A stretch of DNA of 64,000 bases from Clostridium_I sp963725425. Lineage in GTDB: Bacteria > Bacillota > Clostridia > Clostridiales > Clostridiaceae. The translations under genes and the position numbers were made by a program. The stretch's first letter is position 1. Each line of letters opens with the position of its first letter. The notes beneath the pieces are model-generated. The model saw only the letters and a list, made by a program, of their open reading frames with translations. It did no database searches and was not told the origin of the DNA. Positions 36,345-45,005 of the stretch are shown here, in pieces. Location: assembly GCA_963725425.1 (NCBI GenBank), contig CAVRYJ010000006.1, forward strand, positions 558,001-622,000, in the 5' to 3' direction.

Positions 36345-37508
36345 TTATCTTCCTATGCTTTTAACTCTTTCTGCGCTACTCACAATGCTTGTTATTCTTA
36401 CTCCAAAATTTTCATCAACTACTACAACTTCACCATAAGCTACTTTTTTACCATTTACAAGTATTTCTACTGGTTCCTCTGCTAGCTTATCTAGCTCTAT
36501 TAGTGAACCTGTTCCTAAGCTCAATATATCTCTTATATTCTTTTTTGTCCTTCCAAGGACTACTGAAATTTCAAGAGGTACATCCATTATAAGATCTATA
36601 TTTCTAGGTGCAGAATAACTTTGACCTTCCTGTAATGGCTGGAAGGCTGCTTTTTGAACTTCCACTTGTGGTTGATTTCTTTCTATTGGTTTTTCTTGTA
36701 TGTACTGTGGCTCCTGAGCCTCATTATTACTTTGCTGACCTTGTCCACTTTGATTAGAGTCAGGTGTATTTTCAGATTGCTTAGATGGTTTTTCTTCATC
36801 AGTGGTATCTGATTCTCCTGACTGAACTCCCATCATTATGGCACTAATTTTTTTTGCTGTTTCTATGGGTAATACTTGCATTATAGTACTATCTACCAAG
36901 TCCCCAATAGTCAGCCTAAATGCAACCTCAACAATGGTTTCATCGTCTGTAATTGCTGTGTTTAACTCTTTAGTATTACTATCGAGTATTTCTGAAGTTG
37001 GTGGGGATATGTTAACTTCTCTTAATAACATTGTTGCCATAGAGGTTGCAGCAGAACCTATCATCTGATTCATTGCCTCAGAAACAGCACTTAATTCTAT
37101 TTCCGATAAGGTTTCAAGTTTAGCTTTTCCATCTCCACCCATCATTAGATTTGCTATTACTCCTGCATCTGAAACTTTCATTACAAGAAGATTTTCTCCA
37201 ACTATACCACTAGTATATTTTACATCAAGTGCAATATTCGGAACTTCAAAAGTACTTCTTAATTCCTTAAGTGTTGTTATACTAACTATTGGTGTAGTAA
37301 TATTTACTTGTTGACTTATTACTGTAGATAATGCAGTTGAAGCTGATCCCATAGATATATTACCGATTTCACCTAATAAATCTTTTTCTATATCTGAAAG
37401 AAGATCATCTTTGTTTACCGCTTCATTCGCCTCTTTTTTTTCGCCATCATCAGCTCCACCATTTAGTAGCGAATCTATCTCCTCCTGTGAAAGAAATCCA
37501 TCACTCAT
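36345..37508 (-). CDS. fliY: Flagellar motor switch phosphatase FliY
   Basis: FliY is a Gram-positive C-ring protein that dephosphorylates CheY-P. N-terminus LSQEEIDSLLNGG mimics the CheY-binding tip of FliM. Two CheC-like helices supply phosphatase residues (LLGEIGNISMGSASTAL and LSAVSEAMNQMIGSAATSM). After a Gln/Glu/Pro-rich linker the C-terminal FliN domain (MDVPLEISVVLGRTKKNI ... GSLIELDKLAEEPVEILVNG) builds the ring. ATG at 37508 overlaps the fliM end by 8 bases; the upstream ATG at 37520 abuts the AAGG. Confidence 0.94.
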   Translation of the reverse strand: MSDGFLSQEEIDSLLNGGADDGEKKEANEAVNKDDLLSDIEKDLLGEIGNISMGSASTALSTVISQQVNITTPIVSITTLKELRSTFEVPNIALDVKYTSGIVGENLLVMKVSDAGVIANLMMGGDGKAKLETLSEIELSAVSEAMNQMIGSAATSMATMLLREVNISPPTSEILDSNTKELNTAITDDETIVEVAFRLTIGDLVDSTIMQVLPIETAKKISAIMMGVQSGESDTTDEEKPSKQSENTPDSNQSGQGQQSNNEAQEPQYIQEKPIERNQPQVEVQKAAFQPLQEGQSYSAPRNIDLIMDVPLEISVVLGRTKKNIRDILSLGTGSLIELDKLAEEPVEILVNGKKVAYGEVVVVDENFGVRITSIVSSAERVKSIGR

Positions 37509-38496
37509 AATTTTCCACATCCTTATCGATTATATCTAGTATTTGAACAGCCATATTTTTTCCAATAACACCTGGTTTTCCAACATAGTGAACATTACCA
37601 TCAATATTTATAGAAACAGGGTCACTACATTTATTATCTAGAGAGATAACATCTCCAATAGATAGTCTCAGAAAATCATCTACAGTAACATCGGTACTAC
37701 CTAGTGTTGCTTCCAGTGTCACTTCCACAATATTAAGCCTCTGCTTTAGTTTTTCTCTTGAATCACTAACAATATCTTCGTCATTCTCCTGATACCAATA
37801 TTGAACTACTAGTTTATCCAATACTTTTTCAATGCTTAAATAGGGTATACATATATTTATATATGAACTACTATCCCCAAGTTCTACAGAAAAAGTAATA
37901 AGTGCAACTGGCTCATGAGGTGCTAGTGTCTGATTCAATGCTGGATTTGTTTCAAGAGCTTCAATTTCAGGTTCAACATCTATAACATCGCTCCAGGCTA
38001 GTTTTAAGTTATCAATTAACCCTTGATTTATTTTCATAATTATGTTTTTGTCAATATCTGTGAATTCCCGTGTTGAGTATTTACCCTTACCGCTTCCACC
38101 AAGTAGAATATCTATAACCTTATAAACGAATTCAGGATTTGTTTCAAACAATATTGAACCACTTAACGGTGGCATTTTGAAAATTGTCAAAATCGTGGGA
38201 TTGGAAATTGAGTGAATAAATTCTTCATAAGTTACTTGCTCAATGGATTCTATTTTCACTTTTACATTAGTTCTAACTTGAGCTGTGAGATAATTTGAAA
38301 TTATTCTTCCATAATTATCATGTATTAGTTCCAGTGTTCTAATATGATCCTTTGAAAACTTCTGAGGACTCTTGAAATCGTATAATTTAACTTTTTGTTT
38401 TTCCTCTTCTTTTAAAAGCTCATCTGGCTTAAGTTCGCCAGATGATAAAGCTGATAATAGCGCATCGATTTCACTTTGTGATAAAACGTCTGGCAT
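37501..38496 (-). CDS. fliM: Flagellar motor switch protein FliM
   Basis: FliM forms the C-ring wall and binds CheY-P through its N-terminal helix (LSQSEIDALLSALSSGE). The 331-residue protein has FKSPQKFSKDHIRTLELIHD near 47-66, the LLGGSGKG loop near 132 and a C-terminal FliN-like domain (LGSTDVTVDDFLRLSIGDVI). GAGGTAG precedes the ATG. Followed by fliY with coupling. Confidence 0.95.
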   Translation of the reverse strand: MPDVLSQSEIDALLSALSSGELKPDELLKEEEKQKVKLYDFKSPQKFSKDHIRTLELIHDNYGRIISNYLTAQVRTNVKVKIESIEQVTYEEFIHSISNPTILTIFKMPPLSGSILFETNPEFVYKVIDILLGGSGKGKYSTREFTDIDKNIIMKINQGLIDNLKLAWSDVIDVEPEIEALETNPALNQTLAPHEPVALITFSVELGDSSSYINICIPYLSIEKVLDKLVVQYWYQENDEDIVSDSREKLKQRLNIVEVTLEATLGSTDVTVDDFLRLSIGDVISLDNKCSDPVSINIDGNVHYVGKPGVIGKNMAVQILDIIDKDVENYE

Positions 38497-38513
38497 TATT
38501 CTACCTCATTTCT

Positions 38514-38918
38514 TTAACCTGTAGTTATGAGTTTATCTATATCGACGAATGTAACTATTCTATCTTTGAAATTGATGATACCTTTTTCATATGATTTTTT
38601 ATTATCATCGTCAATGCTTTCAATAATATTTTCATCAATATCTAAAACTTCATCTACTTGATCTACTGAGACCCCTACAAGTTCATCTTCTAATTTTAAT
38701 ATTAAAGTACTCTGTTGCTCAGTATTACCTTCACCAATTTCCAAAAGCAAATTTAAGTCTAGCATTGATAATACGCTTCCTCTTAAATTTATAAGTCCTT
38801 TTACAAATTTAGGTGCATTGGGTACCTTTGTTATTGTCATTAATTCACTTATTGTCTGTACTCTAGATGTTTCCACTGCAAATTGTTCGTTTTTGAGTTT
38901 AAAAATAACTACCTGCAT
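38514..38918 (-). CDS. cheW: Chemotaxis adaptor CheW
   Basis: CheW couples CheA to chemoreceptors. The 134-residue protein has FKLKNEQFAVETSRVQTI and GLINLRGSVLSMLDLNLLLE, the central CheW motif. ATG at 38918 follows GGGGGTG; an ATG at 38933 lies before that site. It is one of two cheW genes in this transcript (the other at 44530). Confidence 0.93.
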   Translation of the reverse strand: MQVVIFKLKNEQFAVETSRVQTISELMTITKVPNAPKFVKGLINLRGSVLSMLDLNLLLEIGEGNTEQQSTLILKLEDELVGVSVDQVDEVLDIDENIIESIDDDNKKSYEKGIINFKDRIVTFVDIDKLITTG

Positions 38919-38962
38919 GTTTTTCACCCCCATATAAGCTTTATTGATTAAAGCTCTACTCT

Positions 38963-39325
38963 TTATGCTCCTATAACTTTTCTTAAAGCTTCTAAAACTC
39001 TATCAGCTTGAAAAGGCTTAACAATAAAGTCTTTAGCCCCTGCCCTAATTGCATCCATTACCATTGTCTGTTGTCCCATTGCACTGCACATAACAACCTT
39101 TGCTGCTGGATCAAATTCTCTTATAGCCTTAACAGCCTCAATACCATCCATATCTGGCATTGTTATATCCATTGTAACCACATCTGGTTTTTCTTTTTTA
39201 AACATTTCAACAGCTTTAATTCCATTACTGGCTTCACCTACAATTTCGAAACCATTTTTCTCAAGTATATCCTTTATCATCATTCTCATAAATGCTGCAT
39301 CATCAACTATTAATACTCTTGCCAT
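38963..39325 (-). CDS. cheY: Chemotaxis response regulator CheY
   Basis: CheY-P binds FliM and FliY to set the direction of rotation. The 120-residue receiver has the acidic pair VDDAAFMR, phospho-Asp in PDVVTMDITMPDMDG near 54, the CSAMGQQ Ser/Thr region and conserved Lys in IVKPF. ATG at 39325 follows GGAGGTTG; the TTG at 39340 lies in the ribosome site. Confidence 0.95.
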   Translation of the reverse strand: MARVLIVDDAAFMRMMIKDILEKNGFEIVGEASNGIKAVEMFKKEKPDVVTMDITMPDMDGIEAVKAIREFDPAAKVVMCSAMGQQTMVMDAIRAGAKDFIVKPFQADRVLEALRKVIGA

Positions 39326-39341
39326 TTTTTCAACCTCCAAA

Positions 39342-39944
39342 CTAATTTACGCCTAGTATATTTAATATCTTTTCAAGTGAACCGGGCATTGGTATATAAT
39401 AAAAATGCCCACTAAGTTTTGTAGAATCTTCCTGTAAAAATTCTGTTTCAAAATCCAAAACATTGTCATCAAATTGACCTGATTCAATAAACGATGTGGA
39501 TAATATGGCACCAACCATATCAAGAGAAACTGCTGGTACAGATGGTGTTAACAATAGACCTGTAAATTTACTTATTGCATTCATATATGAACTTGATATT
39601 ATATTGCCTATTTCACATAACACCGATGCACCAAATTCATTAAGTTCATTATCTCTTGAGCCAGTAAGAGCTTCTATAATATTAAATGCTGTTTCCTGAT
39701 CAAATACAAACAAAATATTGCCAGGAGCATCTCCTAGTACCCTTACCATAACACCTGCAACAACTTCCTCACTGCCAATTCCAGTAAAAATCGAGTCAAA
39801 TGTTATCACATTAACTTGTGGAGCGGTCATATCAATTTTTCTATTCAAAAGTTGAGATAATGCTGTTGCAGCATTTCCTGCACCTATATTACTTACCTCA
39901 CTTAATGCATCAAGTTGCATAGGAGTAAGCTTTGAATAATCCAT
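39342..39944 (-). CDS. cheC: CheY-P phosphatase CheC
   Basis: CheC dephosphorylates CheY-P and is stimulated by CheD. The 200-residue protein has both active-site helices (DALSEVSNIGAGNAATALSQ near 12-31 and SVLCEIGNIISSSYMNAI near 110) with the E-x2-N pairs. It lies between cheA and cheY. cheD is in the same transcript, completing the CheC-CheD adaptation module. Confidence 0.94.
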   Translation of the reverse strand: MDYSKLTPMQLDALSEVSNIGAGNAATALSQLLNRKIDMTAPQVNVITFDSIFTGIGSEEVVAGVMVRVLGDAPGNILFVFDQETAFNIIEALTGSRDNELNEFGASVLCEIGNIISSSYMNAISKFTGLLLTPSVPAVSLDMVGAILSTSFIESGQFDDNVLDFETEFLQEDSTKLSGHFYYIPMPGSLEKILNILGVN

Positions 39945-40000
39945 AAAAAATCCTCCTGTCTTTCTTTGTTATAACAAACACCGTTTAACTGTTTATTATC

Positions 40001-42068
40001 CTATACAAAGGCAGCGACATCTAAAATTAATGTGACAAAACCATCTCCAAGTATTGTTGCTCCAATGTATTCTTTTAATCCTTTTAGGGTTTTACCAAGT
40101 GGTTTTATTACTATATCCTGTTGCCCCTGAAGTGAATCAACAATTAATCCTGCTGTTTTTTCTCCTACATTAACAACTACGATATAAACTTTTCCACTAG
40201 TAGTTTTATCAAGTCCTAGTTTTTTATTTATTCTTACAATAGGGAGAACATTTCCTCTGTATATTATAACTTCTTTGTTATTTGTCTTTTTAATGTCTTC
40301 TTCTTTGTAGTCAATAACACTATCAATATAATTTAGAGAAATTGCTAAACTTTCATCTCCTACTTTTACAAGTAAAGCAGTTATTATTTGTAATGTAAGT
40401 GGTAATTTTATTATAAAAGTTGATCCTTTACCCTCTTCACTAATTAAATCTACAGTACCTCCAAGTGCAGAAATTTTTGTCTTTACAACATCCATTCCCA
40501 CTCCTCTTCCTGAGATGTCTGTTACTACTTCATTAGTACTAAAACCTTGAGCAAAAATCAAATTTTTAATATCATTGTCATTCATTCCAGCCGTACTAAT
40601 ACCACTTTTTTCAGCTTTTGCTTTAACTCTTTCTAAATTTATACCAGCGCCATCATCTTGAACTTTAATTACTGCCTTTGTCCCTTCTTGATAGGCAATT
40701 AATTTTATTTTTCCTACGGTGGACTTACCACTTGCCGCTCTTTTCTCTTTGCTCTCAACTCCATGATCCGCAGCATTTCTTAAAAGATGGATTAATGGTT
40801 CTCCAATTTCATCTATAACCGTTCTATCAAGTTCTGTATCTTGACCTTCTATTATAAGTTCCATATCCTTGTCTAGTTCAACGGACAAATCTCTTATAAG
40901 TCTTGGAAATCTGTTGAATACACTATCAAGTGGTAGCATTCTGATTTTCATAACCAAGTCTTGCAGATCATTGGTTGTCCTAGCTACTTGTTCAATAGTC
41001 TCGTTTAGTTCTGTTAATTTATATATGCTACTAATCTGTTCTAGTCTTGTCCTATTAATAACAAGCTCAGAAACCATATTTAAAAATTTATCTAATCTTT
41101 CAAGTTCAACTCTTACAGACTGATGAACTTTTTTCTTTGGTTCACTATTTTTCTTTGGCAGAGTAGCAATCTTTGCCTTTACTTCTTCAACCTTTGCTAC
41201 TTGCTTTACTTCTCCTACTTCTGTTTTTTCTTGGGCTTTTTTATAAGATTGCTTTGCACCACTTACTATATCTGCTTCCTTTACATCAACTTTATCAACT
41301 TCAGATATATCTAGAAGCAAAGTTTTGACTTCCTCATTGTCTTTATGCGTAACATATACAAGACTTATTTCAAATTCAAAATTTTCGTTTTCTAGGTCTT
41401 CCGTTGCAGGAATTGATTTTATAATCTCTCCGAATTCTTCTAAGCTCTTAAATATTAAAAATGCTCTTGCAGCTTTTAAAAGTGTGCCTTTGCTTATCTG
41501 AATATCAATACTAAAAGCATTAAATCCTTTTTCTATAGCTTGCTTTATTACGTTTATATCATACTCATTTAATTCTATGCTAGCTATCCCAGATTTTTCA
41601 CCTTCGGTAGTTTCAGCTTCTTTAGGCTTAATACTATCTGTTTTGCTAGTAGTAACTTCTTCTGCTGCTCCTGATTTTCCATCATGAGCATCTCTTTGAT
41701 ATAGTTTCTAAACTTTGAATTAACTCATCTACGGGTAATTCTTTTTCTTCTCCATTGGATATAATGTCCACCATTTGTTCTAATGTATCTAAACATTTAA
41801 ATAAAACTGTTACTACTTCTTGAGTGGCTTTAAGCTCCCCGTTTCTAAATTCTGATAGAACATCTTCCATCTTGTGAGTTAACTGTGCCATTCCATTAAA
41901 TCCCATAGTTGCAGCCATACCTTTAATTGTATGTGCAACCCTAAATATTTCATTTAACTTTTCTACATTATCTGGTTCCTGCTCAAGTTGAAGTAGTGCC
42001 TGATTTAATGTTTGTAAGTTATCCATTGATTCTTCTAAAAACATAGATAAATATTGAGAAGTATCCAT
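40001..42068 (-). CDS. cheA: Chemotaxis histidine kinase CheA, frameshifted
   Basis: Domains in order: Hpt with RVAHTIKGMAATMGF (phospho-His near 47), a P2-like CheY-binding domain, dimerisation helices (RLDKFLNMVSELVINRTRL), ATPase (LIHLLRNAADHGVE, GRGVGMDVVKTKI) and a C-terminal CheW-like domain. The reading frame is broken at about 41693-41700, just after the Hpt domain (ETISKR|DAHDGKS). Removing one A from AAAGAGATG restores a 688-residue protein. GGAGGG precedes the ATG. Since the downstream frame stays open for 560 codons, an error in the sequence is the likeliest cause. Confidence 0.92.
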
Positions 42069-42080
42069 ATATTACCCTCC

Positions 42081-42848
42081 TTACAATTTTCTGTATATAA
42101 ATGTAGAAGCTTTTTCAAAACCATAGTCTTTATAATTATATATGCTCTCTGTTGCTCCTACAAATAGTAAGCCGCCTTTTTTTAGCGAATCGCTAAATTT
42201 TTCATAAATCTTATCTTTTACGTCTTGATTAAAATATATTACCACATTTCTACATACGATTAAATCAAAATTCTTTTCAAAGTCATCTAAAATCAAATCA
42301 TGCTTTTTAAATGTTACCATATTCTTAATTACTGTGTCTATAGTATATTTATCATCAATTTTTTTAAAATATTTGTCTAAATATATTTTGTCCACATTTT
42401 TAAGTTCAGATATAACATATTCTGCCTTTTTTGCTCTTTCCAAAATTGTGCTGTCTATATCTGTAGCTAATATGGAATGTTTGCTTTTATTCCTTAAATT
42501 ATCTAATATCATGGCTAAAGAATAAGGTTCAGCTCCAATGGAACATGCTGCACTCCATATTTTTAGATTTGTATTTCTCTCCTTAGAGTATATTTCGATT
42601 TCTTTTTGAAGTTCTTTAAACAATTCTGGATTTCTGAAAAATTCTGTTACGTTTATTGTTATAAAATCCAAGAATTTTTGTCTTTGCCCATAGTCTGATT
42701 TCAATAATTTTACATAATCATCTATATCTTTAGCTCCAACTCTTGACATCAAACTCAAAATTCTTCTATGAAGTTGATTGGATTTGTATGCGAATAAATC
42801 AATTCCAAATTCTTTATGTACCCAAGTTTTAAATTGCTCTAAATCCAA
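42081..42848 (-). CDS. cheR: Chemotaxis methyltransferase CheR
   Basis: CheR methylates receptor glutamates. The protein has the helical N-domain (FKTWVHKEFGIDLFAYKSNQ near 5-24) and the SAM domain (FLDFITINVTEFFRNPELF, LKIWSAACSIGAEPYSLAMI, FDLIVCRNVVIYF, LLFVGATES). I choose the TTG at 42848, 7 bases after GGAGG. Longer upstream starts would translate an inverted repeat into 33 non-homologous residues. Confidence 0.92.
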   Translation of the reverse strand: MDLEQFKTWVHKEFGIDLFAYKSNQLHRRILSLMSRVGAKDIDDYVKLLKSDYGQRQKFLDFITINVTEFFRNPELFKELQKEIEIYSKERNTNLKIWSAACSIGAEPYSLAMILDNLRNKSKHSILATDIDSTILERAKKAEYVISELKNVDKIYLDKYFKKIDDKYTIDTVIKNMVTFKKHDLILDDFEKNFDLIVCRNVVIYFNQDVKDKIYEKFSDSLKKGGLLFVGATESIYNYKDYGFEKASTFIYRKL

Positions 42849-42875
42849 AATTAGCCCTCCAGTATTTTCAATGGA

Positions 42876-42950
42876 CAATTTACAATTGACAGTTAACAAT
42901 AAAAATTTTACAGTTGTAACTTGCAGTTTGGTCTTGTCAATTGTCAATTG
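42876..42950. repeat. Inverted repeat between cheB and cheR
   Basis: CAATTTACAATTGACA (42876-42891) pairs with TGTCAATTGTCAATTG (42935-42950) with one mismatch; the right arm contains a tandem TCAATTG. The element spans about 75-80 bases and supplies the last codons (AIDN) and stop of cheB as well as the leader of cheR. It looks like a small insertion in an otherwise tightly packed operon. Confidence 0.65.
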
Positions 42951-44004
42951 CCTTTATGATTGCTTCTGCCACTTTATCCAGTGGTATCACAAAATCAACA
43001 GCGCCGGTTTCAAATGCCATCTTAGGCATACCGTAAATAACGCAAGTTGATTCATCTTCTGATATTGTTAATCCACCATTTTGCTTAATTATTTGCGTAC
43101 CATCGGCACCATCTCTACCCATACCTGTAAGCACAGCACTAACAATGTTTGCTCCATATACCTTGGAAGCTGATATGAAAAGCTTATCCACAGCTGGCCT
43201 AACTCCCCAAATTGCAGGTTCTTTATTAAGATGAATTTTTCTATCATTCCATATTTCCATATGATATCCACCTGGGGCTATATATACTACATTGTTTTGG
43301 TAGTTCTCTCCATCTGTTGCTTCTACCACCTTTATCTCACTGTTTGCATCTAGTCTGTCTGCAAAGGCTTTGGTAAACCCAACAGGCATATGTTGAACAA
43401 CAAATACTGGAACACCTAAAAACTTTGGAAACTTAGTAATAACATTATATAAAGCTTTTGGTCCACCAGTTGAAGCACCAATTACTACCGCTTTAATAGT
43501 TCCAAAGGTAGTTTTTCTCATTTTACTTATGTAATCACCCTCCCCGATTTTCTTTTTTGATATTATTTTAGTCTCCTGGATTTTAGAAGAACAACTATTG
43601 TACGCTGCTTTAACTTTTAAAATCAATTCATCAGCAACTTTATTAATATCAATAGAAATCACACCAGAAGGTTTTGCAACAAAATCGAAAGCTCCGTAAG
43701 CCAATGATTCCATTGTCTGAGTTGTACCATCTTTTGTTGAACTACTTAACATAATAACAGGTATATTACTTCCATTGTTTTTTAATTTTTTTAATGTTGA
43801 AATGCCATTCATCATTGGCATTTCAACATCTAATGTAATTACATTTGGTTTTTGTTTTTCTAATTTCCCTAGCTTGTCTATCAAGTCAATACCATTTCTA
43901 GCTGTATCAATAACTTCTATGTCAGCATCTTCATTTAGCATGTCTGATACTATTCTTCGCATTAACGCTGAATCATCAACAACTATAACCTTTATTCTTT
44001 TCAT
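42937..44004 (-). CDS. cheB: Chemotaxis methylesterase/deamidase CheB
   Basis: CheB removes receptor methyl groups and is activated by CheA. N-terminal receiver: VDDSALMRRIVSDML, phospho-Asp in ITLDVEMPMMNG near 57, IMLSSSTKDG. C-terminal esterase: Ser in IGASTGGPKAL near 175, His in VVQHMPVGFTKAF near 202, Asp in TGMGRDGADG near 298. 355 residues, the ordinary size. The 3' end runs into the inverted repeat at 42876-42950. Confidence 0.95.
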   Translation of the reverse strand: MKRIKVIVVDDSALMRRIVSDMLNEDADIEVIDTARNGIDLIDKLGKLEKQKPNVITLDVEMPMMNGISTLKKLKNNGSNIPVIMLSSSTKDGTTQTMESLAYGAFDFVAKPSGVISIDINKVADELILKVKAAYNSCSSKIQETKIISKKKIGEGDYISKMRKTTFGTIKAVVIGASTGGPKALYNVITKFPKFLGVPVFVVQHMPVGFTKAFADRLDANSEIKVVEATDGENYQNNVVYIAPGGYHMEIWNDRKIHLNKEPAIWGVRPAVDKLFISASKVYGANIVSAVLTGMGRDGADGTQIIKQNGGLTISEDESTCVIYGMPKMAFETGAVDFVIPLDKVAEAIIKAIDN

Positions 44005-44019
44005 TGTACCATCACTCCA

Positions 44020-44511
44020 TTATAATTCTTTTGCTTCAAGACCTACCGTTCTAATTTGGACAATGTAACCGTCAGTATCAAGAATCATAGTTCGCCCTTT
44101 GTTTCCTCCTACATCTTCATTCAATAAAGGTATATTCATGTTTTTGAGTACTTGTCTAACCGATATACTATTTCTATTGCCTATATCCATATTCATACTT
44201 TTATCAGAAAAGTTGAACATAGATGCACCCCCAGCAATTTTTGCTTTTATGTTTCTTAAATTAGCTCCATTTTTTATCATCCTATCAACTAAAATAGGAA
44301 TTGCAAGATCCGCAAATTTATGTGGGTTTGTAACATTATTAAATTGTTTGCTTTCAGGAAGCATAATATGTGCTAGGCCTGCAATTTTATTTGTTTTATC
44401 ATATAGTGCTATTCCGATGCATGAACCAAGCCCTACAGTAATAAGTTTTTCTGGAGGAAATGCTATATTTAAATCAGCTATTCCTATTCTTATCTCTTTA
44501 ATATTTTCCAT
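44020..44511 (-). CDS. cheD: Receptor deamidase CheD
   Basis: CheD deamidates receptor glutamines and activates CheC. The 163-residue protein has the catalytic Cys in ITVGLGSCIGIALYD near 32 and His in IAGLAHIMLPES near 47, plus IKAKIAGGASMF and NEDVGGNKGRTMILDT. In one run with cheB and cheW. Confidence 0.95.
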   Translation of the reverse strand: MENIKEIRIGIADLNIAFPPEKLITVGLGSCIGIALYDKTNKIAGLAHIMLPESKQFNNVTNPHKFADLAIPILVDRMIKNGANLRNIKAKIAGGASMFNFSDKSMNMDIGNRNSISVRQVLKNMNIPLLNEDVGGNKGRTMILDTDGYIVQIRTVGLEAKEL

Positions 44512-44529
44512 ACTTTCACCCTACCAATT

Positions 44530-44976
44530 CTATAATAATGCTTTTTCTTCCTCGGTTAGTATATTCGCAAGATTAAGAAATATTATTATTCTATTGTCTG
44601 ATTTTATCAGGCCTTTTATATACCTTCTAGAGATTCCACTAACTACTTTTGGTGTATCCTCTATTTCATCTGCCTTAATATCTTTTACTTCTGATACAAC
44701 ATCAACAATTATTCCATAGGTTTCTTCTCCATGCTTTGTAACTATAATTTTCGAGTCCTTTTTCCGCTTACTATTATTTAAAGCAAACCTTTTAGCCAAA
44801 GAAATAATCGGTAAGATTTTATCTTCATAATTAATAAGTCCCTCTACAAAATCAGGTGAATCAGGAAGTCTCGTTGCTTCTTCATAGCCAAGTATTCTCT
44901 CAACTTCTTTAATATCCGTAGCATAGTATTCACCATTTACATCAAAAATCAGTACTTTTAATTCGGAATTACTCAT
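44530..44976 (-). CDS. cheW: Chemotaxis adaptor CheW, second copy
   Basis: The 148-residue protein has LKVLIFDVNGEYYATDIKEV and LPDSPDFVEGLINYEDKILP, the CheW core, and ends in a short acidic tail. ATG at 44976 sits 5 bases after GGAGGAGG. Being adjacent to fapA and cheD it may serve a different receptor set from the cheW at 38514. Confidence 0.9.
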   Translation of the reverse strand: MSNSELKVLIFDVNGEYYATDIKEVERILGYEEATRLPDSPDFVEGLINYEDKILPIISLAKRFALNNSKRKKDSKIIVTKHGEETYGIIVDVVSEVKDIKADEIEDTPKVVSGISRRYIKGLIKSDNRIIIFLNLANILTEEEKALL

Positions 44977-45005
44977 TGCATCCTCCTCCATTTTTATTAA
45001 GGCAC

